From positions 1-10,309 of the forward strand of contig JAIRTS010000041.1 of assembly GCA_031254795.1 (NCBI GenBank): DNA of 10,309 bases. Reading direction: 5' to 3'. The stretch's first letter is position 1; every line of letters starts with the position of its first letter. The notes under the pieces are model-generated. The model worked only from the letters and a program-made list of their open reading frames with translations, ran no database searches and had not been told where the DNA came from. Positions 1-4,618 of this stretch are shown here, piece after piece. A program made the translations under genes and the position numbers. Origin of the DNA: Treponema sp. (GTDB taxonomy: Bacteria; Spirochaetota; Spirochaetia; Treponematales; Breznakiellaceae).

Positions 1-299
1 GGGGCGTTGCGGGCATACACGCCAAACCTGACAAGGGCGGTGAAAGTCCTGTGTGACGGCGGTTGCAGCGGGGAAAAGCTCGCCGACGCCGTGAGAAAAC
101 TTATGGAAGCGGAAGTTGAAGTGATCAAGCGTAACGAGCGGCGTAAATTCGCTGTTATGCCCAAGCTCCGGATAGTCGAACGCTCATTCGCGTGGCTGGA
201 AAAACACCGCCGCCTTTGGAAAACTGCGAGCGAAAGCTCCGCGACACGCTGCAAATGACGGCTCTTGCCTTTATATCGCTGATACTGAGAAGATTTTGA
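1..299 (+). pseudogene. IS5-family DDE transposase, C-terminal part, frameshifted
   Basis: The frame is open from the window edge and reads VLCDGG around 50-67, the region of the second catalytic Asp in DDE transposases. It continues through VEVIKRNERRKFAV to VERSFAWLEKHRRLWK, where the Glu of VERSF would be the third catalytic residue. After RRLWK (about 222) the reading frame turns to TASESS and stops at 258. One extra A in the A-tract at 220-223 restores NCERKLRDTLQ, then MTALAFISLILRRF and a stop at 297-299, a typical IS5-type C-terminus. I therefore read it as one transposase gene with a single-base deletion after its catalytic residues. The N-terminal part is not in the window. The family call rests on recognition of the motif string, not on an alignment. 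Confidence 0.75.
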
Positions 300-307
300 A
301 CAGGCTC
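1..307 (+). mobile_element. Right end of an IS5-type insertion sequence
   Basis: The element enters from before the window and carries a transposase C-terminus. Its right terminal repeat appears to be GATTTTGAACAGGCTC at 292-307, whose reverse complement starts GAGCCTGTTCAAAA. This resembles the ends of the palindromic elements at 333-472 and 2617-2652. The stop codon of the unshifted transposase frame (297-299) lies inside this repeat, as is common in compact IS elements. The next bases, TTAG at 308-311, could be the target duplication, but the left end is outside the window so this cannot be checked. The insertion ends only a few bases before the ribosome binding site of the next gene. Confidence 0.65.
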
Positions 308-332
308 TTAGGAGAAATTTATGATAACTATT

Positions 333-472
333 GAGGCTTTCCCAAAACTTCAGTTTTTGGGAAAGCAACCGTGAAATTCGCGATTTTGCAAGGCTGAAAG
401 CCTGAAAAACCGCAGGAGCCTGTCCCAAAACCGTGCGCGTAGCGCACAGTCAATTAGTTTTGGGACAGGCTC
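333..472. mobile_element. MITE-like element, 140 bp, with 4-bp target duplication
   Basis: The left end GAGGCTTTCCCAAAAC (333-348) matches the reverse complement of the right end GTTTTGGGACAGGCTC (457-472) at 14 of 16 positions. The direct repeat TATT flanks it at 329-332 and 473-476. It has no coding capacity. It contains two inner palindromes: 336-347 pairs with 355-366, and 416-431 pairs exactly with 457-472. A 6-bp hairpin, GTGCGC/GCGCAC (433-438 and 442-447), lies between the latter arms. The ends resemble the right end of the IS just upstream (292-307), so it is plausibly mobilised by that type of transposase. Its removal restores the reading frame of the host gene, which is strong support for a real insertion. 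Confidence 0.75.
416..472. repeat. Perfect 16-bp inverted repeat inside the MITE
   Basis: GAGCCTGTCCCAAAAC at 416-431 and GTTTTGGGACAGGCTC at 457-472 are exact reverse complements, enclosing 25 bases with their own 6-bp hairpin. The unit looks like two IS ends brought together and could itself be a 57-bp minimal element nested in the 140-bp one. Confidence 0.8.
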
Positions 473-1035
473 TATTATTTTAGCGGTCGCCCTTCTGGTA
501 GTCCTTATCGGACTGGGGCTTGGAATCGGAATCGCCTCGTGGAACATCTGCAGGGCAAATCGGTATCAGCGCAGGGAGGTGGCCGCAGAGCATACATCGG
601 AATGCACCGTCAGGGAACGGCAGGCAATGGTGGAAAATCTTATGTCTTCTGAACTTCCTGTACAAACGCTGCGATGAGTTTGGGGATTTGGAGAAAAAAA
701 TTAACGAGGGCTTAAAAGATATAACGGACGATATCGCACTTGGCGAAGTGGGTGCGAAGTGCAAGAAACTGAAAAAGGCTTTGAAAATCGTCAAGGTTAC
801 GGTACAGGTATCCGATCGGGTGGAAAATCTGATGAATTCCATCATCGCCCGATTGCGCCAAATTGTGTATGACTTCCAGGATGAGGACGAAGAAGCCGAA
901 ACCGAATCAGAGGCATCAGAAAAGTCCTCCCTGAAAACGATAAGTCCTGAATCCCCGAAACCTGAAACTGCCAAAGCCCTGGAATCCTTGGAGGCTGAAC
1001 CCGCCTGACTTTTTTTCAAATACACCTTTCCTAGC

Positions 1036-1076
1036 GGGATGCCCTTGTCTTCGGGTGGGGTGTTCCACTTTTTTTT
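1036..1076 (+). terminator. Rho-independent terminator after the broken membrane gene
   Basis: GGGATGCCC (1036-1044) pairs with GGGTGTTCC (1058-1066) through nine pairs, three of them G-T. The loop is 13 nt, and eight T residues follow at 1069-1076. It lies 28 bases after the stop at 1008 and fits termination of that transcript. Confidence 0.6.
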
Positions 1077-1099
1077 ATTAAAATCTTCATGGTTTAATA

Positions 1100-1130
1100 C
1101 CCCGGAGCAAGCTCCGGGGATTCTTTATTT
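1100..1130 (+). terminator. GC-rich perfect hairpin, possible second terminator
   Basis: CCCCGGAGC at 1100-1108 and GCTCCGGGG at 1111-1119 form a perfect 9-bp inverted repeat with two bases between the arms, so the hairpin would open slightly at the tip. The following bases, ATTCTTTATTT, are T-rich but interrupted. It could be a backup terminator or a dispersed palindromic repeat. Confidence 0.45.
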
Positions 1131-1239
1131 CTCTCATTCTAATACGAAATTTGTGGTACCTAAATTTACACCTAAACTGATGTTCGGGACAAACCATCGT
1201 AAACCGAAACAGGCGAATTTGGATTTTTCCCTTGCTAAA

Positions 1240-1255
1240 AAAGTGTAAACACTTT
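1240..1255. promoter_or_regulatory. Operator-like palindrome
   Basis: AAAGTGT (1240-1246) and ACACTTT (1249-1255) are perfect inverted 7-mers around a central AA. The size and symmetry fit a dimeric regulator such as a LacI-type repressor. It lies about 160 bases before the dehydrogenase start, next to a possible early promoter (TTGTTT 1257-1262, 16 bases, TATGGT 1279-1284). No regulator gene is in view. Confidence 0.35.
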
Positions 1256-1277
1256 ATTGTTTGGCTGTAGTGGTATG

Positions 1278-1297
1278 CTATGGTTTACTGTGGTTTA
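1278..1297. repeat. Tandem 10-bp repeat
   Basis: CTATGGTTTA (1278-1287) is followed directly by CTGTGGTTTA (1288-1297), nine of ten bases identical. The spacing of one DNA turn could place two protein sites on the same face, but this may be chance. Confidence 0.4.
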
Positions 1298-1335
1298 AGA
1301 CATAAGTGAGAAAAGGTTCAAACAATGTAGTTCGC

Positions 1336-1351
1336 GTTTTGGAACAGCCTC
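1336..1351. repeat. Solo copy of the IS/MITE terminal repeat
   Basis: GTTTTGGAACAGCCTC matches the right end of the MITE at 457-472 at 14 of 16 positions. No clear partner end or target duplication is seen, although a degenerate GGTTCAAAC lies at 1315-1323. It is probably a decayed element in the upstream region of the dehydrogenase gene. Confidence 0.5.
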
Positions 1352-1381
1352 TTTTCTCTCTTTGTCGCCTTCGCCACTCCA

Positions 1382-1410
1382 TTTTCACTTTGCTTGTAAT
1401 GCGATATACT
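1382..1410 (+). promoter_or_regulatory. Promoter of the dehydrogenase gene, probably leaderless
   Basis: The -10 box TATACT (1405-1410) is preceded at 17 bases by TTTTCA (1382-1387, four of six to consensus). Only six bases (TTTCCA) separate the -10 box from the ATG at 1417, so transcription would start at or within a base or two of the start codon. No Shine-Dalgarno sequence precedes that ATG. Confidence 0.5.
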
Positions 1411-1416
1411 TTTCCA

Positions 1417-2538
1417 ATGAACAAACTACGTATCGGCGTCGCTGGCGCCGGCAATATCAGCGATATATATTTGCGCAATGTAACGGGAATCTTTAGCGAC
1501 AAGGTTGCGGCGACCGCCATTGCCAACCGGACGCGAGAAAAGGCTGAGAAAGCTGCGGAACGCTATCACATTCCGCGCGCGCTCACCCTTGAGGAACTTG
1601 TCAACGCGGAGGATGTCGATCTGATTCTCAATCTGACCTCGCCGGATCAACACTACAAACTCGCAATGACCGCAGTAAAAGCGGGCAAGCACGTGTACAA
1701 CGAAAAGCCGCTCTGCATAACCAGGGAAGAAGCCGAGTCGCTTTTGAAAAGCGCGGCGGAAAAAAAAGTGCGGGTCGGGTGCGCCCCGGATACATTTCTC
1801 GGCGCGGGACTGCAAACCTGCCGCAAATTGCTTGACGACGGCTGGATCGGGCGTCCCATAGCGGGCGCCGCGTTTGTAATGAATCATGGCGTGGAAGCGT
1901 GGCATCCATCTCCAGAGGCGTTTTATAAAGCGGGTGGCGGGCCTCTTTTTGATGTTGGACCCTATTATCTTACGGCGCTCATCAACCTGTTGGGACCAAT
2001 AACGAGAGTATCCGGTTCCGCGCGGAAGGGTTTTGAGACTCGCGTCGTTACGAGCGAGCCGCTTGCCGGAACGGTTATTGCCGTAGAAACACCCACCCAT
2101 GTCGCCGCTACGCTTGATTTTGCGAATAACGCCGTTGTAACGTTCGCCGCGAGTTTTGACGTATGGTCGCATTCCATGCCGTATATTGAGTTATACGGTA
2201 CAGAAGGCGCGCTCCGCCTCCCTGATCCCAATACGTTTCGTGGCGCGGCGCTGATTCGGCGTTTTCGCGCGGAAACATGGTCTGAAATTCCTCTTGTCAT
2301 GCGTCATGAGGATGACTGCAAAGACGCGGATGACTGGCATGGCGGCGCAAATCTGAGAGGAATCGGAGTCGTTGATATGGCTGAAGCAATCGCAAACGGG
2401 TCGCCTCACCGCGCTTCAGGAGAAATGGCGTACCATGTACTTGATGTTATGCATGGAATTTACGAAGCGGCGGCTTCCGGCGTGTATTACACCGTAAAAA
2501 GCTCATGCGAACGTCCCGAAGCGTTTCAGGGAATCTGA
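1417..2538 (+). CDS. Gfo/Idh/MocA-family NAD(P)-dependent oxidoreductase
   Basis: The 373-residue protein opens with a Rossmann fold: RIGVAGAGN at residues 5-13 carries the glycine pattern, and IANR at 35-38 ends the second strand. NEKPLC at 95-100 holds the EKP motif, whose Lys97 is the usual catalytic or cofactor-contacting residue. GGGPLFDVGPYYLTAL at 173-188 is the C-terminal domain signature. The common DxGxH is replaced by DVGPYY, which I recall from a subgroup of the family. Such enzymes oxidise or epimerise sugars, inositols or sugar acids in the cytoplasm, and the substrate cannot be read from the sequence. An open frame extends upstream to 1306, but ATG 1417 is chosen because the Rossmann strand begins right there and the upstream residues look non-coding. 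It stands alone, with no transporter or sugar gene beside it. Confidence 0.9.
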   Translation: MNKLRIGVAGAGNISDIYLRNVTGIFSDKVAATAIANRTREKAEKAAERYHIPRALTLEELVNAEDVDLILNLTSPDQHYKLAMTAVKAGKHVYNEKPLCITREEAESLLKSAAEKKVRVGCAPDTFLGAGLQTCRKLLDDGWIGRPIAGAAFVMNHGVEAWHPSPEAFYKAGGGPLFDVGPYYLTALINLLGPITRVSGSARKGFETRVVTSEPLAGTVIAVETPTHVAATLDFANNAVVTFAASFDVWSHSMPYIELYGTEGALRLPDPNTFRGAALIRRFRAETWSEIPLVMRHEDDCKDADDWHGGANLRGIGVVDMAEAIANGSPHRASGEMAYHVLDVMHGIYEAAASGVYYTVKSSCERPEAFQGI

Positions 2539-2551
2539 TTCGAAGGCGCCT

Positions 2552-2578
2552 GCGCCCGGACTGGGCGCCCAATCCGGG
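2552..2578. repeat. Two mutually exclusive GC-rich hairpins
   Basis: GCGCCC (2552-2557) pairs with GGGCGC (2563-2568). Alternatively CCCGGA (2555-2560) pairs with TCCGGG (2573-2578). They lie 13 bases after the dehydrogenase stop. No T-run follows, so this is not a standard intrinsic terminator, though it could slow polymerase or protect the 3' end. Confidence 0.4.
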
Positions 2579-2616
2579 TGAGCCACTTGTCGAAAAGCCT
2601 AAAGGTTGTTATAGTA

Positions 2617-2652
2617 GAGCCTGTTTCAAAACTGAAGTTTTGAAGCTGGCTC
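2617..2652. mobile_element. 36-bp mini-palindrome with IS-like ends and AGTA duplication
   Basis: The arms GAGCCTGTTTCAAAAC (2617-2632) and GTTTTGAAGCTGGCTC (2637-2652) pair with one mismatch and one G-T, leaving a four-base TGAA loop. AGTA occurs directly before (2613-2616) and after (2653-2656). The first arm differs from the MITE arm at 416-431 at two of 16 positions. It looks like two transposon ends joined back to back. It lies nine bases before the ribosome binding site of the NifU-like gene and would form a hairpin in that mRNA leader. Confidence 0.65.
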
Positions 2653-2672
2653 AGTAGTTATAGGAGAGTGCT

Positions 2673-2897
2673 ATGTTAGAAGAACAAGTAAAAGCCGCGC
2701 TTGATGACGTGCGTCCCTCGTTGCAAGCTGACGGCGGAGATGTGGAATTTGTTTCCTTCAAAGATGACGGAACCGTATCGCTTAGGCTGACCGGAGCGTG
2801 CGGCGGATGCCCTATGGCGCAAATGACGCTGAAAAGGGGAATTGAAACCTACCTCCGCGAGAAAGTTCCCCAAGTCAAAACTGTCGTCGGAGTATAA
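2673..2897 (+). CDS. Stand-alone NifU-type (Nfu) iron-sulfur scaffold domain
   Basis: The 74-residue protein is essentially one NifU C-terminal domain. VRPSLQADGGDVEFV (13-27) and CGGCPMAQMTLKRGIE (43-58) are the family signatures. Cys43 and Cys46 form the CxxC that, in a dimer, holds a 4Fe-4S cluster for transfer to target proteins in the cytoplasm. The length matches single-domain Nfu proteins; the N-terminal scaffold of full NifU and the A-type domain of NfuA are absent. A good AGGAG (2662-2666) precedes the ATG by six bases. No other iron-sulfur genes are in the window. The 36-bp palindrome immediately upstream and the strong terminator downstream suggest a single-gene transcript. Confidence 0.93.
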   Translation: MLEEQVKAALDDVRPSLQADGGDVEFVSFKDDGTVSLRLTGACGGCPMAQMTLKRGIETYLREKVPQVKTVVGV

Positions 2898-2942
2898 TTT
2901 TCGGAGAGCCTAGAGGGCTGTCCACTTTCAGGAGCGGTTTTG

Positions 2943-2971
2943 CTACGCGATGGCAGATCGCTGTCCCGTAG
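2943..2971 (+). repeat. Nested hairpin downstream of the NifU-like gene
   Basis: CTACG (2943-2947) pairs with CGTAG (2967-2971), and inside it GCGAT (2947-2951) pairs with ATCGC (2957-2961). There is no T-run. It precedes the strong terminator and may be part of a dispersed intergenic repeat. Confidence 0.4.
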
Positions 2972-2984
2972 ATTCCTGCAATGC

Positions 2985-3035
2985 GGGAACCTCGAAAAAC
3001 TCAACCGGAGTTTCTTAGAGGTTCCCATCTTTTTT
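2985..3035 (+). terminator. Strong rho-independent terminator for the NifU-like gene
   Basis: GGGAACCTC (2985-2993) and GAGGTTCCC (3018-3026) pair perfectly. An inner stem AAACTC/GAGTTT (2997-3002 and 3008-3013) extends the hairpin, and the T-run at 3030-3035 follows. The T-run is on the plus-strand side only, so it serves the NifU-like transcript and separates it from the converging ZnuA-like gene. Confidence 0.75.
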
Positions 3036-3038
3036 AAT

Positions 3039-3995
3039 TTACTGCAACGCCTCCCGCAAGGCGTCTATATTGCGGGTCATCAATTCCAGATATGTCGCGC
3101 CCCTGTCAAGGTCCCGCTTGCTTATGTTATGAACGGCATGGAGCAGGCGCTTTTTCGCTCCGGTCTCAGCGGCTATGGCATCCGCCATTCTTTCATTTGA
3201 AAGCTCAAGGTGAAAAACAACGGGAATTTTCTCCGCCCTGATTTTGTCGATCAAGAAGGCGACGGTCGCCGCAGACGGTTCGGTTTCGGTGGAACAGCCC
3301 GGAAAAGCGGCGAAATAGGAAAGCCCGTAAGCATCGGCAAAATACCGGAAGGGGAACCGGTCGCCAAACACGATTGTCTTTCGGCTCGCGTTGTTGACAA
3401 CCGTTTGAAAAGCGGCGTCAAGTTCATTCAGCTTTACGATGTAAGAAGCCGCGTTCCGCCGGTAAAGATCGGCGTTGGCGCTGTCTTTTTCGCACAGCGA
3501 GTCCGTTATCACCCGAACGATCCGCACGACGTTTTGGGGCGAAGTCCAAATATGCTCATCGTATTCAGGGTCTATTTCCTCGCCATGAGCTTCTTCCTCA
3601 TCTTCTTCTTCCATGCCTTCGACGATTTCTTCTTCAACCACGTCAACGGCATTCATGAGCCTGATGATTTTCATGTTCGGCGTGTCCGAGGAATTTAAAA
3701 TCTTGTCCACCCACGAGTCAGATTCCCCGCCATTATAGATGAAAATATCACTGTTTCGAATGGTGGTCATGTCGCGGGGAGTCGGTTCAAATGAGTGGCT
3801 TTCGGCGCCCGGCGGCAGCAACAAGGCAAGATTCACCTTGTCGCCGGCAATGGCGCGGGTGAAATCGTAGAACGGGAAAATGGTCGTGGTTACTGTAATG
3901 GCGCCATCCACCTTCGGCGCGTCTTTGGCCGGATTGGCAAAAGCGAATGAACATATACCACTATATAGCGCGATGAGTATATATACTCGTTTCAT
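3039..3995 (-). CDS. znuA: ZnuA/AdcA-like periplasmic metal-binding protein
   Basis: The 318-residue protein is a cluster A-I solute-binding protein of a metal ABC importer, most likely for zinc. It has an export signal (residues 1-20, SFAFA before NP), then ITVTTTIFPFYDFTRAIAGD. PPGAESHSFEPTP carries His67, and DEHIWTSP carries His148, both usual ligands. The third ligand position reads VFGDRFPFRYFADAYGL, with Asp212 where many ZnuA proteins have His. VVFHLELSNERMAD (259-272) supplies Glu264. A Glu-rich loop at 121-147 replaces the His-rich loop of classic ZnuA. A clear AGGAG at 4001-4005 precedes the ATG at 3995. No permease or ATPase gene is next to it here, so they lie elsewhere. The zinc assignment is from family knowledge; manganese or another metal is not excluded. 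Confidence 0.9.
   Translation of the reverse strand: MKRVYILIALYSGICSFAFANPAKDAPKVDGAITVTTTIFPFYDFTRAIAGDKVNLALLLPPGAESHSFEPTPRDMTTIRNSDIFIYNGGESDSWVDKILNSSDTPNMKIIRLMNAVDVVEEEIVEGMEEEDEEEAHGEEIDPEYDEHIWTSPQNVVRIVRVITDSLCEKDSANADLYRRNAASYIVKLNELDAAFQTVVNNASRKTIVFGDRFPFRYFADAYGLSYFAAFPGCSTETEPSAATVAFLIDKIRAEKIPVVFHLELSNERMADAIAAETGAKKRLLHAVHNISKRDLDRGATYLELMTRNIDALREALQ
3975..3988. promoter_or_regulatory. 14-bp perfect palindrome at the start of the ZnuA-like gene
   Basis: GAGTATATATACTC is a perfect palindrome lying inside codons 3-7 of the gene. It shares the GTATA/TATAC half-sites with the dyad at 4571-4596 in front of the neighbouring gene. It could be an operator within the coding start, or simply the result of the codons for Val-Tyr-Ile-Leu. 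Confidence 0.25.
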
Positions 3996-4009
3996 AAAAT
4001 CTCCTCTAT

Positions 4010-4251
4010 AGAAAAATAGAATCTTTTCAAAATCGAACCAGTTTCAAAACTGGCTTTGGGAAAAGTGGTCAAAAGCCAGCTTTTCCAATTAAATCCACAG
4101 CGTTTTTTCAAAATCTGATATTCTGAAAAACCTCAATAGAAAAAATATAGTTGCGACAAGGCTTTCCCGAAGCGCGAATGGGTTGGTTTTTGGGAAAGCC
4201 TCGCATGACCGGTTTCAAAACAGCAAATTTTAAAACCTGTTTTAACACCAG
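4010..4251. repeat. Cluster of hairpins and decayed IS-end repeats upstream of the ZnuA-like gene
   Basis: Several dyads occur in succession: CCAGTT/AACTGG (4038-4043, 4048-4053), CTGGCTTT/AAAGCCAG (4050-4057, 4072-4079), GGAAAAG/CTTTTCC (4059-4065, 4080-4086), a bulged GTTTTTTCA/TGAAAAAC (about 4102-4130), AGGCTTTCCC/GGGAAAGCCT (4159-4168, 4192-4201), and AAAACAG/CTGTTTT (4217-4223, 4237-4243). GTTTCAAAAC, the core of the 36-bp element at 2617, recurs at 4041-4050 and 4212-4221. The 4158-4202 unit shares GAGGCTTTCCCAAAA with the MITE left end (reverse strand). I see no gene here. Confidence 0.6.
4158..4202. mobile_element. 45-bp palindromic MITE relative
   Basis: AAGGCTTTCCC starts at 4158 and GGGAAAGCCTC ends at 4202. 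The latter, read on the minus strand as GAGGCTTTCCCAAAA, is identical over 15 bases to the left end of the 140-bp element at 333. No target duplication is visible, so it may be an old copy. Confidence 0.5.
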
Positions 4252-4268
4252 CGATGAGAGATGACGCC

Positions 4269-4583
4269 TCATGTATTGAGCCGGACTTTTAATGTAACTG
4301 GCGTTAGCGCCGCGTGGGCTGTCAACGCCAGTTTTTTTACAGGCTTTTTAGCATACGCGACAAGAATCGCGACAAAGAGCGCAACGGCAATGCGTCCAAG
4401 CCCTTCAAGGAGAAGTTGAGCGCGTTCTATTTCATAACAAACGGAGCAACTTTCTCCCACGCCATTATGATCATGCGCGTGGCAAAGATGTGTAAATATA
4501 AAAGATTCCTCAAAAAAGACGGTGAAAGCCGCATATAACAGCAAAATAATAAGAAAAAGAGGCTTCTTCTGTATATTCTTCAC
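4269..4583 (-). CDS. Small His/Cys-rich membrane protein beside the ZnuA homologue
   Basis: The 104-residue protein has a hydrophobic helix at about 8-30, then a metal-ligand-rich segment THLCHAHDHN (31-40) and ESCSVC (44-49). This gives His32, Cys34, His35, His37, His39, Cys46 and Cys49. A second hydrophobic helix lies at about 62-79, followed by a basic and then neutral tail (KKPVKKLAL). The ligand-rich part would lie between the two helices, probably on the periplasmic side. The start is GTG at 4583: an overlapping ATG at 4586 is followed at once by TGA and cannot be used. There is no Shine-Dalgarno, but a good promoter ends six bases before the GTG. Ligand content and same-strand position before the ZnuA homologue suggest a role in zinc or other divalent metal handling. 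I know of no established name for it. Confidence 0.7.
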   Translation of the reverse strand: MKNIQKKPLFLIILLLYAAFTVFFEESFIFTHLCHAHDHNGVGESCSVCYEIERAQLLLEGLGRIAVALFVAILVAYAKKPVKKLALTAHAALTPVTLKVRLNT

Positions 4584-4596
4584 ATTGTCAATATAC
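4571..4596. promoter_or_regulatory. Dyad overlapping promoter and start of the His/Cys gene
   Basis: GTATATT (4571-4577) and AATATAC (4590-4596) are perfect inverted 7-mers with 12 bases between. On the minus strand the first half contains the -10 box TATATT and the second half lies in the first codons, so a dimeric repressor bound here would block transcription. A metal-responsive regulator such as Zur or another Fur-family member is a reasonable guess from context, but the arms are not a recognised consensus. Confidence 0.35.
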
Positions 4597-4618
4597 TAAA
4601 AAAAGAGAATTTTGGCAA
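4590..4618 (-). promoter_or_regulatory. Promoter of the His/Cys gene, probably leaderless
   Basis: On the minus strand, TTGCCA (4618-4613) is followed after exactly 17 bases by TATATT (4595-4590), both close to consensus. The GTG start at 4583 is only six bases beyond, so the message should begin at or very near its start codon. No ribosome binding site precedes it. Confidence 0.6.

Larger units (their letters stand above)
321..1008 (+). pseudogene. Broken gene: single-pass membrane protein, interrupted by a MITE
   Basis: An ATG at 321 follows an AGGAGA ribosome binding site (310-315). The first four codons read MITI, then sequence 333-472 intervenes with an in-frame stop at 372. Removing 333-472 and one copy of the TATT duplication joins the start perfectly in frame: MITIILAVALLVVLIGLGLG, a strong N-terminal membrane helix, followed by basic NRYQRRE. 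This frame ends at a TGA at 675-677. Dropping one base near 672 continues it as DEFGDLEKKINEGLKDITDD, then a Lys-rich helical stretch (KCKKLKKALK), RVENLMNSIIARLRQIV, and an acidic tail rich in Glu and Ser up to the stop at 1006-1008. The original protein would be about 180 residues: one membrane anchor, a possible coiled coil, and an acidic C-terminus. I do not recognise the family. It carries two independent lesions and is probably not functional. Confidence 0.6.
1009..1416. other. Gene-free stretch of about 400 bases
   Basis: I see no convincing gene here. The short open frame at 1039-1248 has low-complexity sequence and no ribosome binding site. The stretch holds two hairpins (1036-1076 and 1100-1119), an operator-like palindrome (1240-1255), a tandem 10-mer (1278-1297), a solo copy of the IS/MITE end (1336-1351), and the promoter of the dehydrogenase gene (1382-1410). 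Confidence 0.6.

Noticed and set aside
215..230. Programmed frameshifting in the transposase
   Set aside because: No canonical slippery heptamer in the right phase, and the shift lies after all catalytic residues, unlike the mid-gene sites in IS elements that use frameshifting.
416..472. Rho-independent terminator at the inverted repeat
   Set aside because: The stem is perfect but no T-run follows, and target duplications around the larger unit point to an insertion.
520..1008. Plus-strand open frame starting MESESPRGTSAG as a gene of its own
   Set aside because: Its first 45 residues are out of frame with the membrane helix and lack a ribosome site. Only the part after about 673 looks like real protein, so it is treated as the 3' part of the broken gene.
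480..1025. Long minus-strand open frame of 181 codons opposite the broken membrane gene
   Set aside because: It is Ser/Phe-rich and follows the reverse complement of Glu/Lys codons. The plus strand has a ribosome site, a membrane helix and a restorable frame.
1039..1248. 69-codon plus-strand open frame
   Set aside because: It runs through two hairpins, one of them a terminator, and has no ribosome site or recognisable sequence.
1306..1416. Upstream extension of the dehydrogenase by 37 codons
   Set aside because: The Rossmann motif begins at the fourth codon after ATG 1417; the extension includes a decayed IS end and the promoter.
1426..2172. Minus-strand open frame of 248 codons opposite the dehydrogenase
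   Set aside because: It is the shadow of a clear MocA-family gene and has no recognisable motifs.
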